From positions 7,874,001-7,938,000 of the forward strand of contig NZ_CP108025.1 in assembly GCF_041435095.1 (NCBI RefSeq): DNA of 64,000 bases, in the 5' to 3' direction. Of the stretch, positions 10,401-18,188 are shown one piece after another; position 1 is the first letter of the stretch; each line of letters opens with the position of its first letter. The stretch is from Kitasatospora sp. NBC_00315. GTDB lineage: Bacteria > Actinomycetota > Actinomycetes > Streptomycetales > Streptomycetaceae. Position numbers and translations under genes: made by a program. The notes beneath the pieces were generated by a model. That model searched no databases. It was given only the letters and a program-made list of their open reading frames with translations, and was not told the DNA's origin.

Positions 10401-13023
10401 GCTGCGGGCGGCGTTGGTGAGGGTGTTGCCGGATTACATGGTTCCGGCGCGGTATGTGGTGCTGGAGCGGTTCCCGTTGCAGGCGCACGGCAAGGTGGAC
10501 CGCAAGGCGCTGCCCGCTCCGGAGGAGGGGCCGGTGGCCGGTTACCAGCCGCCGGCCACTGCGGAGGAGGAGTTGATCGCCGCGATGTGGGCCGATCTGC
10601 TCGATCGTCCGCGGGTCGGTGCGTCGGACGACTTCTTCGAGCTCGGCGGGCATTCGTTGCTGGCCACCCAGGTGGTCGCGCGGATGCGTCGGGCGTATCC
10701 CGACCTCCCGACCCCGATCGGGGTGATGGATCTCTTCCAGCACTCCACCGTCCGGGCGCTCGCCGCGTTGGTGGCCTCGCCGGACGCCGACCGGGGACCG
10801 CGCAAGCTGCTGCACCGCCTCACCCCGCAGCGGGAGGTCACCGCGAGCATCGTCTGTGCGCCCTACGGCGGCGGCAGCGCGCTCATCTACAAGCCGCTCG
10901 CCGACGCCCTGCCCGAGGACTGGGCGCTGCACTCGATCGCCGTCCCCGGCCACGAACTCGGCGAGCAGGCGCGCCCGTTCGACGAGATCGCGGCCGACTG
11001 CGCGCAGGAGATCCTGGACGACGTGCAGGGCAAGGTGGTGCTCTACGGCCACTGCGGTCTGGGCGTCATGCTCACCGTCGAGATCGCCCGCCGGCTGGAG
11101 GCCGCCGGGCGCGAGGTCGAGGCCGTCCACCTCGGCGGCATCTTCCCGTTCGCCCGCCCGAAGGGCCGGGGCGCCGCGCTGGCCGAGCGCTGGTCACGGG
11201 TCGCGGAGCGGCTGCGCAGCGACCAGGGCATGGTCAACGCCCTGACGGCGGCCGGTATGGACGTCGACGAGGTGGATCCCGAACAGCTTCGCCTGATCGT
11301 CGCCAACCGGCGCTCCGGCACCCGCGAGGCCGAACGGTACTTCAGCGAGCTCTTCGACAGCGAGGGCGGCGACCTCCGAGCGCCCGTCTACTCGGTGGTC
11401 GGGGACCGCGACCCGGCGACCGAGTTCTACCAGGAGCGGTTCCGCGAGTGGCACCGGATCACCGGCACCACCGGCGTGGTCGTCCTCGACGAGGCCGGGC
11501 ACTTCTACCTCAAGTACCGGGCCGAGGAGTTGGCCCGGATCCTCACCACCGTGCACCGCTCGGTCGCGGACGGCACCGAGGACCGCCACCGGCGCACCGA
11601 GGACTCCACCTGGTGGCTGGAGGACGTCTCCCGCTCGGCCGGAGCGGCGCGGCAGGAGGCGACCGGAGCCGTCCGCCCCAGCATGGGCAGGTTCCTCACC
11701 GTCGCCTCCGGCCAGCAGATCTCCATCATCGGCTCGGCCCTCACCGAGTTCGCCCTGCCGATCTGGATCCTCCTGCGCACCGGCTCCCTCGCACAGTTCG
11801 GTCTGATGGCCGCGTTCGGGCTGGTGCCCGGGATCCTGGTGGCGCCACTGGCCGGCGCCGTGGTCGACCGCGGCGACCGCCGCCGCATCATGCTCCTCAG
11901 CGACCTGGCCGCCGGAGCCACCCAGGCGCTCACCCTGGCTCTGGCCCTCACCGGCACACTCCAGGTCTGGCACGTCTACATCCTGATCTCCGTGCTCTCA
12001 CTGGCACTGACCTTCCAGCGCTTCGCCTGGGGCTCCGCGGTTCCGCAGCTGGTGCCCAAGCGCTACCTCGGCCGGGCCAACGGGGTGGTCCAGATGGCCT
12101 TCGGCTTCGCCCAGTTCCTGGTGCCGCTGTTCGCCGTCAAGCTGCTGGACGTCGTGGGCCTCAGCGGCATTCTGGCCTTCGACGTGGCCAGCTACGTCTT
12201 CGCGGTGGCCGTGGTGGCGCTGGTCCGCTTTCCCGGGGCGATGGCGTGGAGGCGCCGCGAGTCGGTGGGCGCCGAGATCCGGGCCGGGTTCCGCAGCTCG
12301 CTCGGCAGCCGGCACTTCCGCGCGATGCTGGTCTTCTTCGCGGTGCTCAACATCTTCCTCTCCCCGCTGTTCCTGCTCACCACGCCGCTGGTGCTCTCCT
12401 TCGGCACGCTCTCGGCCACCGGCTGGGTCGCCACCGGCGGTGGCGCGGGCGCCGTTCTCGGCGGTGTCACCCTGCTGGTCTGGGGCGGTCCCCGTCGCCG
12501 GCGGCTGCGCGGGGTGATGCTGGCCACCCTGGGCCTGGCGGCGGCGGCCTCGGTCACCGGCCTGCACGCCTCCCTCCCGGTGGTCGCCCTCGGGGCCTTC
12601 GGCATGGCCTTCGGGCTCGCCCTGGTGAACGGCGTCTACGCGACCATCATCCAGACCAAGGTCCCGCAGCGCTTCCACGGCCGGGTGATCGCCGTCAACA
12701 CCATGGTCGCCTGGTCGACCCTGCCGCTCGGCTTCGCGGTGGTCGCGCCGTTCGGACCGAAACTCCTCCAGCCGCTGATGGACGAGCACGGCGCGCTCGC
12801 CTCCACCCTCGGCCGGGTGATCGGCACCGGCGAGGGACGCGGCATCGGCCTGCTCTACCTGCTCTTCGGCCTCGCCATGGCCCTGCTCGCGCTGGTCTGC
12901 CTGCGCGTGCCGGTACTGGCCCGGTTCGACCGGGACGTCCCCGACGCGCCGTCGGACGACCTGGTCGGCCTGGAGACCCTGCAAGCCCGTACCAGCACCG
13001 AGGTGTCCCGTGACCAGCCCTGA
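7426..13023 (+). CDS. NRPS C-A-T-TE fused to an MFS transporter
   Basis: A single 1865-residue frame. Domains: condensation (about 35-470, HHIVCDG), adenylation (about 500-1038), carrier (about 1045-1118, GGHSLL), thioesterase (about 1125-1381), then a membrane part (about 1418-1850) with about a dozen hydrophobic helices and the MFS loop motif GAVVDRGDRRR. The A-domain pocket reads D-F-T-K-V-G-H-V-G-K, nearest the aspartate code DLTKVGHIGK; Asp is a tentative call. The thioesterase nucleophile motif is GHCGLG, with Cys where Ser is usual; GDRD and GHF supply plausible Asp and His. The fusion would couple release to export across the membrane. Third-position use changes sharply around the A domain. 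ATG 7426 overlaps the previous stop. Confidence 0.93.
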   Translation: MSETRAGAAALSDARRALLAQRLRGSAAPAQVVGRRPAGTVPPLSSGQERLWFMEQFAPGSTAYALAPARRLRGPLDRSALDAALSALYARHESLRMAFPTTEDGTAEVTIAEPGPLTARYTDLAALPDAEERAAELIGAAVAVPFDLGAGPLIRALLVRIGVDDHVLALVMHHIVCDGWSVDLLQRELDALYAEYADGVPAGLAEPQVQFGDYALWQRTRLEDGSLTAGRDYWRHELAGVPALELPTDRPRPPVLTFEGAAHSFRWGRELAERLTEVSRTYGASTYMTVMAAFQVLLARHSGQSDFAVGSPVAGRLHRELEGVVGAFVNMLPVRARLDDDPSFGRLVSRVREHTLDAYSHQEVPFEQIVADLDIDRDVSRSAVFQATFAFQNYGERGVGTTPDTLNPEIFGYRGTTSHFDLALYLSEQEDGLSGLFTYRTDLFDAATVERFAERFELLVVAALADPDVPVSRLPLLGAGELACVVGEWAVGPELPVGGPVTLTGLIARSVERCPDEPALVFEDRVVSYRELGAGADRLALRLRALGVGRDDRVAVCLEQSPELAVALVGVLRAGGCYLPLDPEAPSSRLDALVADAGAVVLVTDSLLGVRFPGFAGARVLVDVDAEVNADVGGDVGVGVGGALGEVSGPGDLAYVIYTSGSTGVPKGVAVQHREVVNYLVGVGERLGVVPGSSFGLLQSLSFDFSITMLYLALGSGGRVHLLPRRIAGVELAERIEALGVDYLKMTPSHLAALGADVSVERLLPRRALVLGGEASAFGWARELAASGRCAVFNHYGPTEATVGVTVFEVTAPGPSSSGSSSGSPSGSPSGSSSGVVSGSSSGVVSVGSTPIGRPLAGARCYVLDGHRRPVPPGVVGELYVGGERLARGYLGRGDLTAERFVEDPFGGVGARLYRTGDLARWRGDGELEFLGRGDHQIKVRGYRVEPGEIEAALTALPGVSQAVVVARGEGVRQMLVAYLECPGGGVGAAGELRAALVRVLPDYMVPARYVVLERFPLQAHGKVDRKALPAPEEGPVAGYQPPATAEEELIAAMWADLLDRPRVGASDDFFELGGHSLLATQVVARMRRAYPDLPTPIGVMDLFQHSTVRALAALVASPDADRGPRKLLHRLTPQREVTASIVCAPYGGGSALIYKPLADALPEDWALHSIAVPGHELGEQARPFDEIAADCAQEILDDVQGKVVLYGHCGLGVMLTVEIARRLEAAGREVEAVHLGGIFPFARPKGRGAALAERWSRVAERLRSDQGMVNALTAAGMDVDEVDPEQLRLIVANRRSGTREAERYFSELFDSEGGDLRAPVYSVVGDRDPATEFYQERFREWHRITGTTGVVVLDEAGHFYLKYRAEELARILTTVHRSVADGTEDRHRRTEDSTWWLEDVSRSAGAARQEATGAVRPSMGRFLTVASGQQISIIGSALTEFALPIWILLRTGSLAQFGLMAAFGLVPGILVAPLAGAVVDRGDRRRIMLLSDLAAGATQALTLALALTGTLQVWHVYILISVLSLALTFQRFAWGSAVPQLVPKRYLGRANGVVQMAFGFAQFLVPLFAVKLLDVVGLSGILAFDVASYVFAVAVVALVRFPGAMAWRRRESVGAEIRAGFRSSLGSRHFRAMLVFFAVLNIFLSPLFLLTTPLVLSFGTLSATGWVATGGGAGAVLGGVTLLVWGGPRRRRLRGVMLATLGLAAAASVTGLHASLPVVALGAFGMAFGLALVNGVYATIIQTKVPQRFHGRVIAVNTMVAWSTLPLGFAVVAPFGPKLLQPLMDEHGALASTLGRVIGTGEGRGIGLLYLLFGLAMALLALVCLRVPVLARFDRDVPDAPSDDLVGLETLQARTSTEVSRDQP
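8760..10490 (+). other. A-domain segment with deviating codon use
   Basis: Inside the gene at 7426 the coding strand changes from mostly C/G third positions to mainly G and T (GTG, TTG, GCG, GGG, GTT, TAT), with C scarce. The change begins near 8760, at the end of the C domain, and ends near 10490, just before the A10 lysine motif. Flanking DNA of the same gene has normal Streptomyces codon use. The borders match the A domain, as expected if it was exchanged by recombination or evolves separately. Confidence 0.75.
9871..9963 (+). repeat. Ser/Gly-coding tandem repeat inside the A domain
   Basis: About 90 bases of short repeats encode a Ser-Gly-rich loop between motifs A5 (YGPTEAT) and A6. The 24-mer at 9913-9936 is repeated exactly at 9937-9960. 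The other A domains in this window have no such loop, so it is probably a slippage-born insertion into a surface loop. Confidence 0.8.
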
Positions 13024-16000
13024 CGCGCCCGCCGAGGCGCCCGTCCGCAGGTATCCGCTGACGGCCGAGCAGCGCCGGCTCTGGTTCCTCCAGATGCTCC
13101 GGCCGCAGGACGCCGGCTACAACATGTACCTGGCCCAGCGCTGGCGCGGACCGCTCTCCCTGCCCGCGCTGACCGCCGCGCTCGGCCGGCTGACCGCCCG
13201 CCACGAGGTGCTGCGTACCCGCTTCACACCGGCCGAGGACGAACCGGTCCAGCTGGTCGGGCCGGCGGTCGGGCCGGTCGTGGAGCTCGTCGACCTGACG
13301 GGCGGGGCGGAGGTCACCGAGGAGCTGATCACCGAGGTGGCCGGTCGACGCGCCAACGCGCCGTTCGACCTGGCCACCGGCCCCCTGCTGCGACCCACCG
13401 TCTACCGGCTGGGCCCGGACGACCAGGTCTTCACCCTGGTCATGCACCACATCATCTCGGACGGCTGGTCCGCCAAGCTGATGTGGGAGGAACTGCTCAC
13501 CTGCTACCGGGCCGAACTCGACGGCCGGGAGCCGGAACTCGCGGAAGTCCGGATCCAGTTCGGCGACTACGCGGTGGCCGAGCGGGAGCGGCTGGCCGGG
13601 CCGGACGGTCAGGCGGCGTTCGACCACTGGTCCGAGAAACTGGCGGGGCTCCCGCCGCTGCTGCTGCCCACCGACCGACCCCGGCCCGAACACCTTCCCC
13701 ACGATGCCGAGTTCGAGGTGGTCCGGCTGGACCACGACCTGACCGCCGGGATCGAACGGCTCGCCCGCGAGCAGCGCTGCACCACCTTCATGGTGCTGCT
13801 CGCCGCGTATCAGGTCCTGCTGTCGCGCTGGTCGGGCCAGGACGACTTCGCGATCGGCACCCCGGTGGCCGGCCGCAACGAGGTCGAACACGAGAGCATG
13901 CTCGGGTACTTCAGCAAGACCGCGCTCGTGCGGGCCGATCTGAGCGGCGACCCGGACTTCCGGACGGTGCTGCGCCGGGTACGCTCCGCCACCATGGGTG
14001 CGCTCGGCCACCAGGACGTGCCGCTGGAGCGGCTGATGGCCGCCCTGGGGATCGCCCGGGAGCGCAACCGGCCCCCGGTGTTCCAGACCCTCTTCGTGCT
14101 GCAGACCCAGAACGAGCTGGGTTCCACGACTGCCCGGGCCCCCGAGGGGGTGGTACTGGAGCCCGTCGACGCCGGATTCGCCCAGGCCAAGTTCGACGTC
14201 CTGCTGGACGTCTGGCGGGACGGCGACGGCATGCTCGCCTCCTTCTGCTTCAACCGCGCACTCTTCGACCGGCCCACCGTCGAGGCGGTCGGCGGGCGGT
14301 TCCGCGACCTGCTCGCGCGGGTGGTCGCCGATCCGCTGCAACCGGTGCACGGGGAGGGGCTCCTCGCCCCCGGGGAGCGGGCGCGCCTGCTGTCCCTCGG
14401 CACCGGACCGGCGCTGCCCGAGCACCTGCCCACCGCACTGGAGCGGTTCACCGCCGCGGCGGCGGCCCGGCCGCACGCGGTGGCACTGGAGTTCGACGGC
14501 GACACTCTCACCTACGCCGAACTCGACCGGCGCTCCTCGCTGCTCGGTGAGCGGCTCGGCGAGCGGGCCGGCGAGGTGGTCGCGGTCCGCATCGAGCCGT
14601 CCTTCGAGATGGTCACGGCCCTGCTGGCGATCTGGAAGGCGGGCGCGGGCTACCTGCCGCTGGACGCCGCGCACCCGGTGGAGCGGCTTCGGCACATGCT
14701 CCGCGACAGCGCGGCGACGCTGCTGCTGACCACCGAGGCGGACGGCTCCCTGGAGATCCCGACCCTGCTGGTGCCGCGCGGCCGGCCGGCCGGCACGCCG
14801 ACCGGGCCGTCCGCGGCCGTGACCCGTGACGCGCCGGCCTACCTGCTCTACACCTCCGGCTCCACCGGCGTGCCCAAGGGCGTGCTGGTGGACCACGCGG
14901 CGCTGGCGGCGCGGGTGCACTGGATGGCCGGCGACGGCTACCGGCTGCGACCGGAGGACCGGGTGGTGCAGTTCGCCTCGATCGGGTTCGACACCCACGC
15001 GGAGGAGCTCTGGCCCGCGCTGGGGGCGGGTGCGCGCTGCGTGCTGCTGCCCGGCGGCGGCCGGATGCTGCCGGACTTCCTGCGGACCGCCCGCGCCGAG
15101 GGGATCACCGTCCTCGACCTGCCGACCGCCTACTGGCACGAACTGGTCGACCTCGGCGACGAGGTGGTGTGGCCCGCCGCGCTGCGGCTGGTCGTGCTGG
15201 GCGGCTCCGAGGCACGGGCGCAGGCGGTGGCTGCCTGGCGGCGCCGCCACGGTGACCGGGTCCGCCTGGTGAACACCTACGGGCCCACCGAGGCCACCGT
15301 GATCGCCACCAGCTGCGATCTGGGGGCCGGGGACGAGGAGGGGCGGCCACCGCTGGGCCGTCCGCTGCCGGGTGTGCGGGCGTACGTCCTGGACGCCGCA
15401 CGGCGCCTGCTCGACTCCGGTGCGGAGGGTGAACTCGCGCTCGGCGGGGCCGGGTTGGCGCAGGGGTACCGGGGCCGGCCGGAGTTGACGCAGGAGCGGT
15501 TCGTCCCGGATCCCTTCGCGGCCCCGGGGGAGCGGATGTACCTCACCGGCGACCGGGTCCGCCGGCGCACCGACGGGCAGCTGGAGTTCCTCGGCCGGAC
15601 CGACGACCAGGTGAAGATCCGCGGGTACCGGATCGAACCGGCCGAGATCGAGGCCGCCCTGACCGGCCACCCGGCCGTCGCCCGGGCCGCGGTGGTGGTC
15701 GCGGAGGGCAGCCGGCTGCTCGCGTACGCGATCGCCCGGCCGGGTGCCACCACGGATCCGGTGGCGCTGCGCGACCACCTCACGGGCCTCCTGCCGCCCT
15801 ACATGGTCCCGTCCGGCATCGCCCTGGTCGACGCGCTGCCGCTGACCCCCAACGGCAAGCTCGACCTGGCCGCGCTGCCGCGGATCGACCCGGCCGCCGC
15901 CGTGGCAAGGGAGTACCTGGCCCCCCGGTCGGACGCCGAGTCGCTGATCGCGGACATCTGGCAGGAGGTCCTCGGGATCGACAGGGCCGGCGTGCTCGAC

Positions 16001-16201
16001 GACTTCTTCGACCTGGGCGGGGACTCCCTGCTGGTCACCAGGGTGGTGGCCCGGATCCGGGCCACCGTGGGGCTGGAGGTCCAGGTCCGCGACGCCTTCG
16101 ACAGCCCCACCCTCGCAGCACTCGCCGAGCGGGTGGAGGAACTGCTGATCGCCGAGATCGAGCAGTTGAGCGACGGCGAGGTGCAGAGCCTGCTGGAGTG
16201 A
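13010..16201 (+). CDS. NRPS module C-A-T, basic amino acid suspected
   Basis: The 1063-residue synthetase has a condensation domain (about 10-447, HHIISDG), an adenylation domain (about 470-963: LYTSGSTGVPKG, YGPTEAT, TPNGK) and a carrier domain (about 973-1047, LGGDSLL). It ends in EIEQLSDGEVQSLLE, a tail common on NRPS carrier ends. The by-eye pocket code is D-T-E-D-V-G-T-V-I-K; the Glu and Asp in the pocket suggest a positively charged side chain (Arg-, Orn- or diaminopropionate-like), which is inference. GTG 13010 has GAGGTG upstream and overlaps the previous gene by 14 bases. There is no thioesterase, so the peptide must pass to another protein although this is the last gene of the row. 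Confidence 0.92.
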   Translation: MTSPDAPAEAPVRRYPLTAEQRRLWFLQMLRPQDAGYNMYLAQRWRGPLSLPALTAALGRLTARHEVLRTRFTPAEDEPVQLVGPAVGPVVELVDLTGGAEVTEELITEVAGRRANAPFDLATGPLLRPTVYRLGPDDQVFTLVMHHIISDGWSAKLMWEELLTCYRAELDGREPELAEVRIQFGDYAVAERERLAGPDGQAAFDHWSEKLAGLPPLLLPTDRPRPEHLPHDAEFEVVRLDHDLTAGIERLAREQRCTTFMVLLAAYQVLLSRWSGQDDFAIGTPVAGRNEVEHESMLGYFSKTALVRADLSGDPDFRTVLRRVRSATMGALGHQDVPLERLMAALGIARERNRPPVFQTLFVLQTQNELGSTTARAPEGVVLEPVDAGFAQAKFDVLLDVWRDGDGMLASFCFNRALFDRPTVEAVGGRFRDLLARVVADPLQPVHGEGLLAPGERARLLSLGTGPALPEHLPTALERFTAAAAARPHAVALEFDGDTLTYAELDRRSSLLGERLGERAGEVVAVRIEPSFEMVTALLAIWKAGAGYLPLDAAHPVERLRHMLRDSAATLLLTTEADGSLEIPTLLVPRGRPAGTPTGPSAAVTRDAPAYLLYTSGSTGVPKGVLVDHAALAARVHWMAGDGYRLRPEDRVVQFASIGFDTHAEELWPALGAGARCVLLPGGGRMLPDFLRTARAEGITVLDLPTAYWHELVDLGDEVVWPAALRLVVLGGSEARAQAVAAWRRRHGDRVRLVNTYGPTEATVIATSCDLGAGDEEGRPPLGRPLPGVRAYVLDAARRLLDSGAEGELALGGAGLAQGYRGRPELTQERFVPDPFAAPGERMYLTGDRVRRRTDGQLEFLGRTDDQVKIRGYRIEPAEIEAALTGHPAVARAAVVVAEGSRLLAYAIARPGATTDPVALRDHLTGLLPPYMVPSGIALVDALPLTPNGKLDLAALPRIDPAAAVAREYLAPRSDAESLIADIWQEVLGIDRAGVLDDFFDLGGDSLLVTRVVARIRATVGLEVQVRDAFDSPTLAALAERVEELLIAEIEQLSDGEVQSLLE

Positions 16202-16221
16202 GACGGGCGCCGCCGGTCGGC

Positions 16222-16242
16222 CGGGCGGGAGTCGTCCGCCCG
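16222..16242. terminator. Hairpin between convergent NRPS and LysR genes
   Basis: CGGGCGG (16222-16228) and CCGCCCG (16236-16242) form a 7-bp stem with a 7-base loop in the 42-base gap between two convergent stops. A bidirectional terminator is likely. Confidence 0.5.
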
Positions 16243-16243
16243 C

Positions 16244-17221
16244 TCAGCCGGCCGCCGGCCCGACGAGGTGGGGCAGCGAGCGGTTGTGCTGGAGCAGCCA
16301 CGCGAGGTAGGCCGGGGTGATCCGGGCGAGGTCGATGTAGGCGGCCCGCAGGTCGGTGTAGAGCGCGTCCAGGGCGGCGGGGTTCAGGGCGCGGGGACGC
16401 CAGGCGAGCAGGAGCCGCACCGCCAGCGGGTCGCCGTGCACGGGGCGTACCACCGTGCCGGGGCCGGGGGAGGAGGTGGGCTGGCACGGCCGGACGGCCT
16501 CGCCGGAGGCGACCAGTTCGGCGGCGGTCGTGTTGTCGCGGATCTGCAGCACCCGGGGATCGAGCCCGGCCTCGGTGAACACCCGGCGCATGGCCGCGTA
16601 CTCGTGGTCCGCGGTCGGGTCGACCATCCAGGTGTCGCCCGCGAGGTCGGCGAGGTGCACCACGGGCAGCGCGGCCGCCGGATGTCCGGCGGAGAGGGCG
16701 ACGAACTGCGGCTCGCGGGCGATCAGTACGCGGTGCTCGGCACCGTCCGGCACGGGCAGCGGGAAGCCCTCGCTCTCGTGGACCAGGGCGACGTCCAGCT
16801 GGTCGGCGGCGATCATGCGCAGCAGGGCGATGGCGGAGATGTCGATGTGGATCGTGGTGTCCGTCTCGGGGAGCCGCTCGTGCACCCGGCGCAGCCAGTC
16901 GGCGACGGCGCGGCTGCCGACGCTGCCGATCCGGAGCCGGCGGCGGTCCGCGCCGGCCGCCTCCCGCCGGGAGGCGGTGACCAGGGCGGCCAGCTCGGTG
17001 ATGATGGGCCGGGCCCGGGAGAGCACCGAGTGACCGAGTGCGGTGGGGCGGCTGCCGGTCTGCTCACGAGTGAACAACGGCCCGCCGACGGCCAGTTCGA
17101 TGCGGCGCAGCTGGGTGGTGAGGGACGGTTGGGTCATGCCGAGCCGCAGGGCGGCCTTCCGCACACTGCCTGTGTCCGCGATCGCGCACAGGACCCGGAG
17201 GTGTCTCACGTCGAGCTCCAC
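16244..17221 (-). CDS. snpR: LysR-family transcriptional regulator of the snapalysin gene
   Basis: About 325 residues. The N-terminal winged helix (RHLRVLCAIADTGSVRKAALRLGMTQPSLT) is typical LysR, followed by an effector-binding domain. Three starts are possible: TTG 17245, GTG 17221 and GTG 17209; the last has GGAG six bases upstream. The TTG start would put coding sequence over a palindrome, so a downstream start is preferred. It is divergent from a snapalysin gene, the arrangement of snpR/snpA in Streptomyces, where the LysR protein activates the protease gene. That context is the basis for the symbol. Confidence 0.85.
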   Translation of the reverse strand: MELDVRHLRVLCAIADTGSVRKAALRLGMTQPSLTTQLRRIELAVGGPLFTREQTGSRPTALGHSVLSRARPIITELAALVTASRREAAGADRRRLRIGSVGSRAVADWLRRVHERLPETDTTIHIDISAIALLRMIAADQLDVALVHESEGFPLPVPDGAEHRVLIAREPQFVALSAGHPAAALPVVHLADLAGDTWMVDPTADHEYAAMRRVFTEAGLDPRVLQIRDNTTAAELVASGEAVRPCQPTSSPGPGTVVRPVHGDPLAVRLLLAWRPRALNPAALDALYTDLRAAYIDLARITPAYLAWLLQHNRSLPHLVGPAAG

Positions 17222-17240
17222 CTGCGGAGCATAGCCAGAA

Positions 17241-17254
17241 GGCAATGAAATGCC
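17241..17254. promoter_or_regulatory. Candidate LysR operator
   Basis: GGCAATGAAATGCC has 4-bp GGCA/TGCC arms around six bases, a short dyad such as LysR proteins bind, and lies between the divergent regulator and snapalysin genes. A related half-site, TTGGCATC, occurs near 17323. Binding is inferred from position only. Confidence 0.4.
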
Positions 17255-17441
17255 AAGAACATGTCAAATCTTGCCCGGGTCGGCCGCCGCCGCCCCGGAG
17301 GATTGGGCCGGGCTATCGCCGGTTGGCATCATCCGCTCGGCCGTCCGGCTGAACGAAGCTCACTGCACCTGCAGTTGATCCGACGTTCCGGAGCGGTCGA
17401 CCCCACGGTCCGCCCCGGGACCGCCGAACGGAGTCCCCCAC

Positions 17442-18095
17442 ATGAACCGTTCCCTGCTCACGCTGTCGCTCGCCGCCGGGCTCGCCCTGACCGGCGCCCT
17501 GGCCGCGGTGCCCGCGACCGCCGCGACGTCCGTCGCCGCGCCCGGGCAGCACTACACCGCCTCCGCGGGCGCCGGGACGGCCGCGGAGGCGGCCGGCAAC
17601 AAGGCGTTCTACGAGGCCGTCATGAAGTCCGCGCGGGCCAAGCAGGCGGCCACGCCGTTCCTGCTGACCGTCACCGTCGTCTACGACGCCGGCAGCGCGC
17701 CGACGTTCCGCAACCAGATAGCGAGCGCCGCGCAGATCTGGAACAGCTCCGAGCGCAACGTCCAGCTCCGGTCCGGCACCAACGCCGACTTCCGGTACTA
17801 CGAGGGCAACGACTCGCGCGGCTCGTACGCGAGCACGGACGGCCACGGCAGCGGCTACGTCTTCCTGGACTACGCGCAGAACCAGCAGTACAGCTCGCTG
17901 CGGGTGGTGGCGCACGAGACCGGCCACGTGCTCGGTCTGCCGGACCACTACTCGGGCCCGTGCAGCGAGTTGATGTCCGGCGGCGGACCGGGCACCTCCT
18001 GCACCAACCCGTACCCGAACGCGACCGAGAAGAGCCGGGTCGACTCGCTCTGGCGCAACGGCCTGGCCGCCGCGACGGCCGAATCGGCCCGCTGA
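17442..18095 (+). CDS. snpA: Snapalysin, secreted small neutral metalloprotease (M7)
   Basis: A 217-residue preproprotein. Residues 1-28 are a Sec signal peptide with an AxA site (ATAA). A propeptide follows, then a compact catalytic domain with HETGHVLGLPDHYSGPCSELMSGG, the extended zinc motif HExxHxxGLxD and Met-turn of family M7. The protein is exported and hydrolyses extracellular proteins. Length and motif match the snapalysin family. A LysR gene lies divergently upstream, as in the known snpA/snpR pairs. A perfect hairpin follows the stop. Confidence 0.95.
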   Translation: MNRSLLTLSLAAGLALTGALAAVPATAATSVAAPGQHYTASAGAGTAAEAAGNKAFYEAVMKSARAKQAATPFLLTVTVVYDAGSAPTFRNQIASAAQIWNSSERNVQLRSGTNADFRYYEGNDSRGSYASTDGHGSGYVFLDYAQNQQYSSLRVVAHETGHVLGLPDHYSGPCSELMSGGGPGTSCTNPYPNATEKSRVDSLWRNGLAAATAESAR

Positions 18096-18127
18096 GCCGC
18101 CCGTCCGCTCCCGGTCACCGTCCGTAC

Positions 18128-18176
18128 GGCCGCGGCCCGGTCACCGTCCCGTCCGGACGGTGACCGGGCCGCGGCC
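18128..18176. terminator. Strong bidirectional terminator
   Basis: 22-base arms (18128-18149 and 18155-18176) are exact reverse complements around a 5-base loop. They sit between the convergent snapalysin and esterase genes. Confidence 0.85.
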
Positions 18177-18188
18177 TCGGGCGCGGGA

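Noticed and set aside
8725..11130. An 801-codon open frame on the minus strand opposite the NRPS
   Set aside because: It is Arg/His/Gln/Pro-rich nonsense caused by the G/T-biased codons of the real gene on the + strand; no domain is visible.
1..16201. Siderophore NRPS cluster
   Set aside because: No iron-uptake, hydroxamate or catecholate gene is seen, and the A codes do not point to siderophore building blocks.
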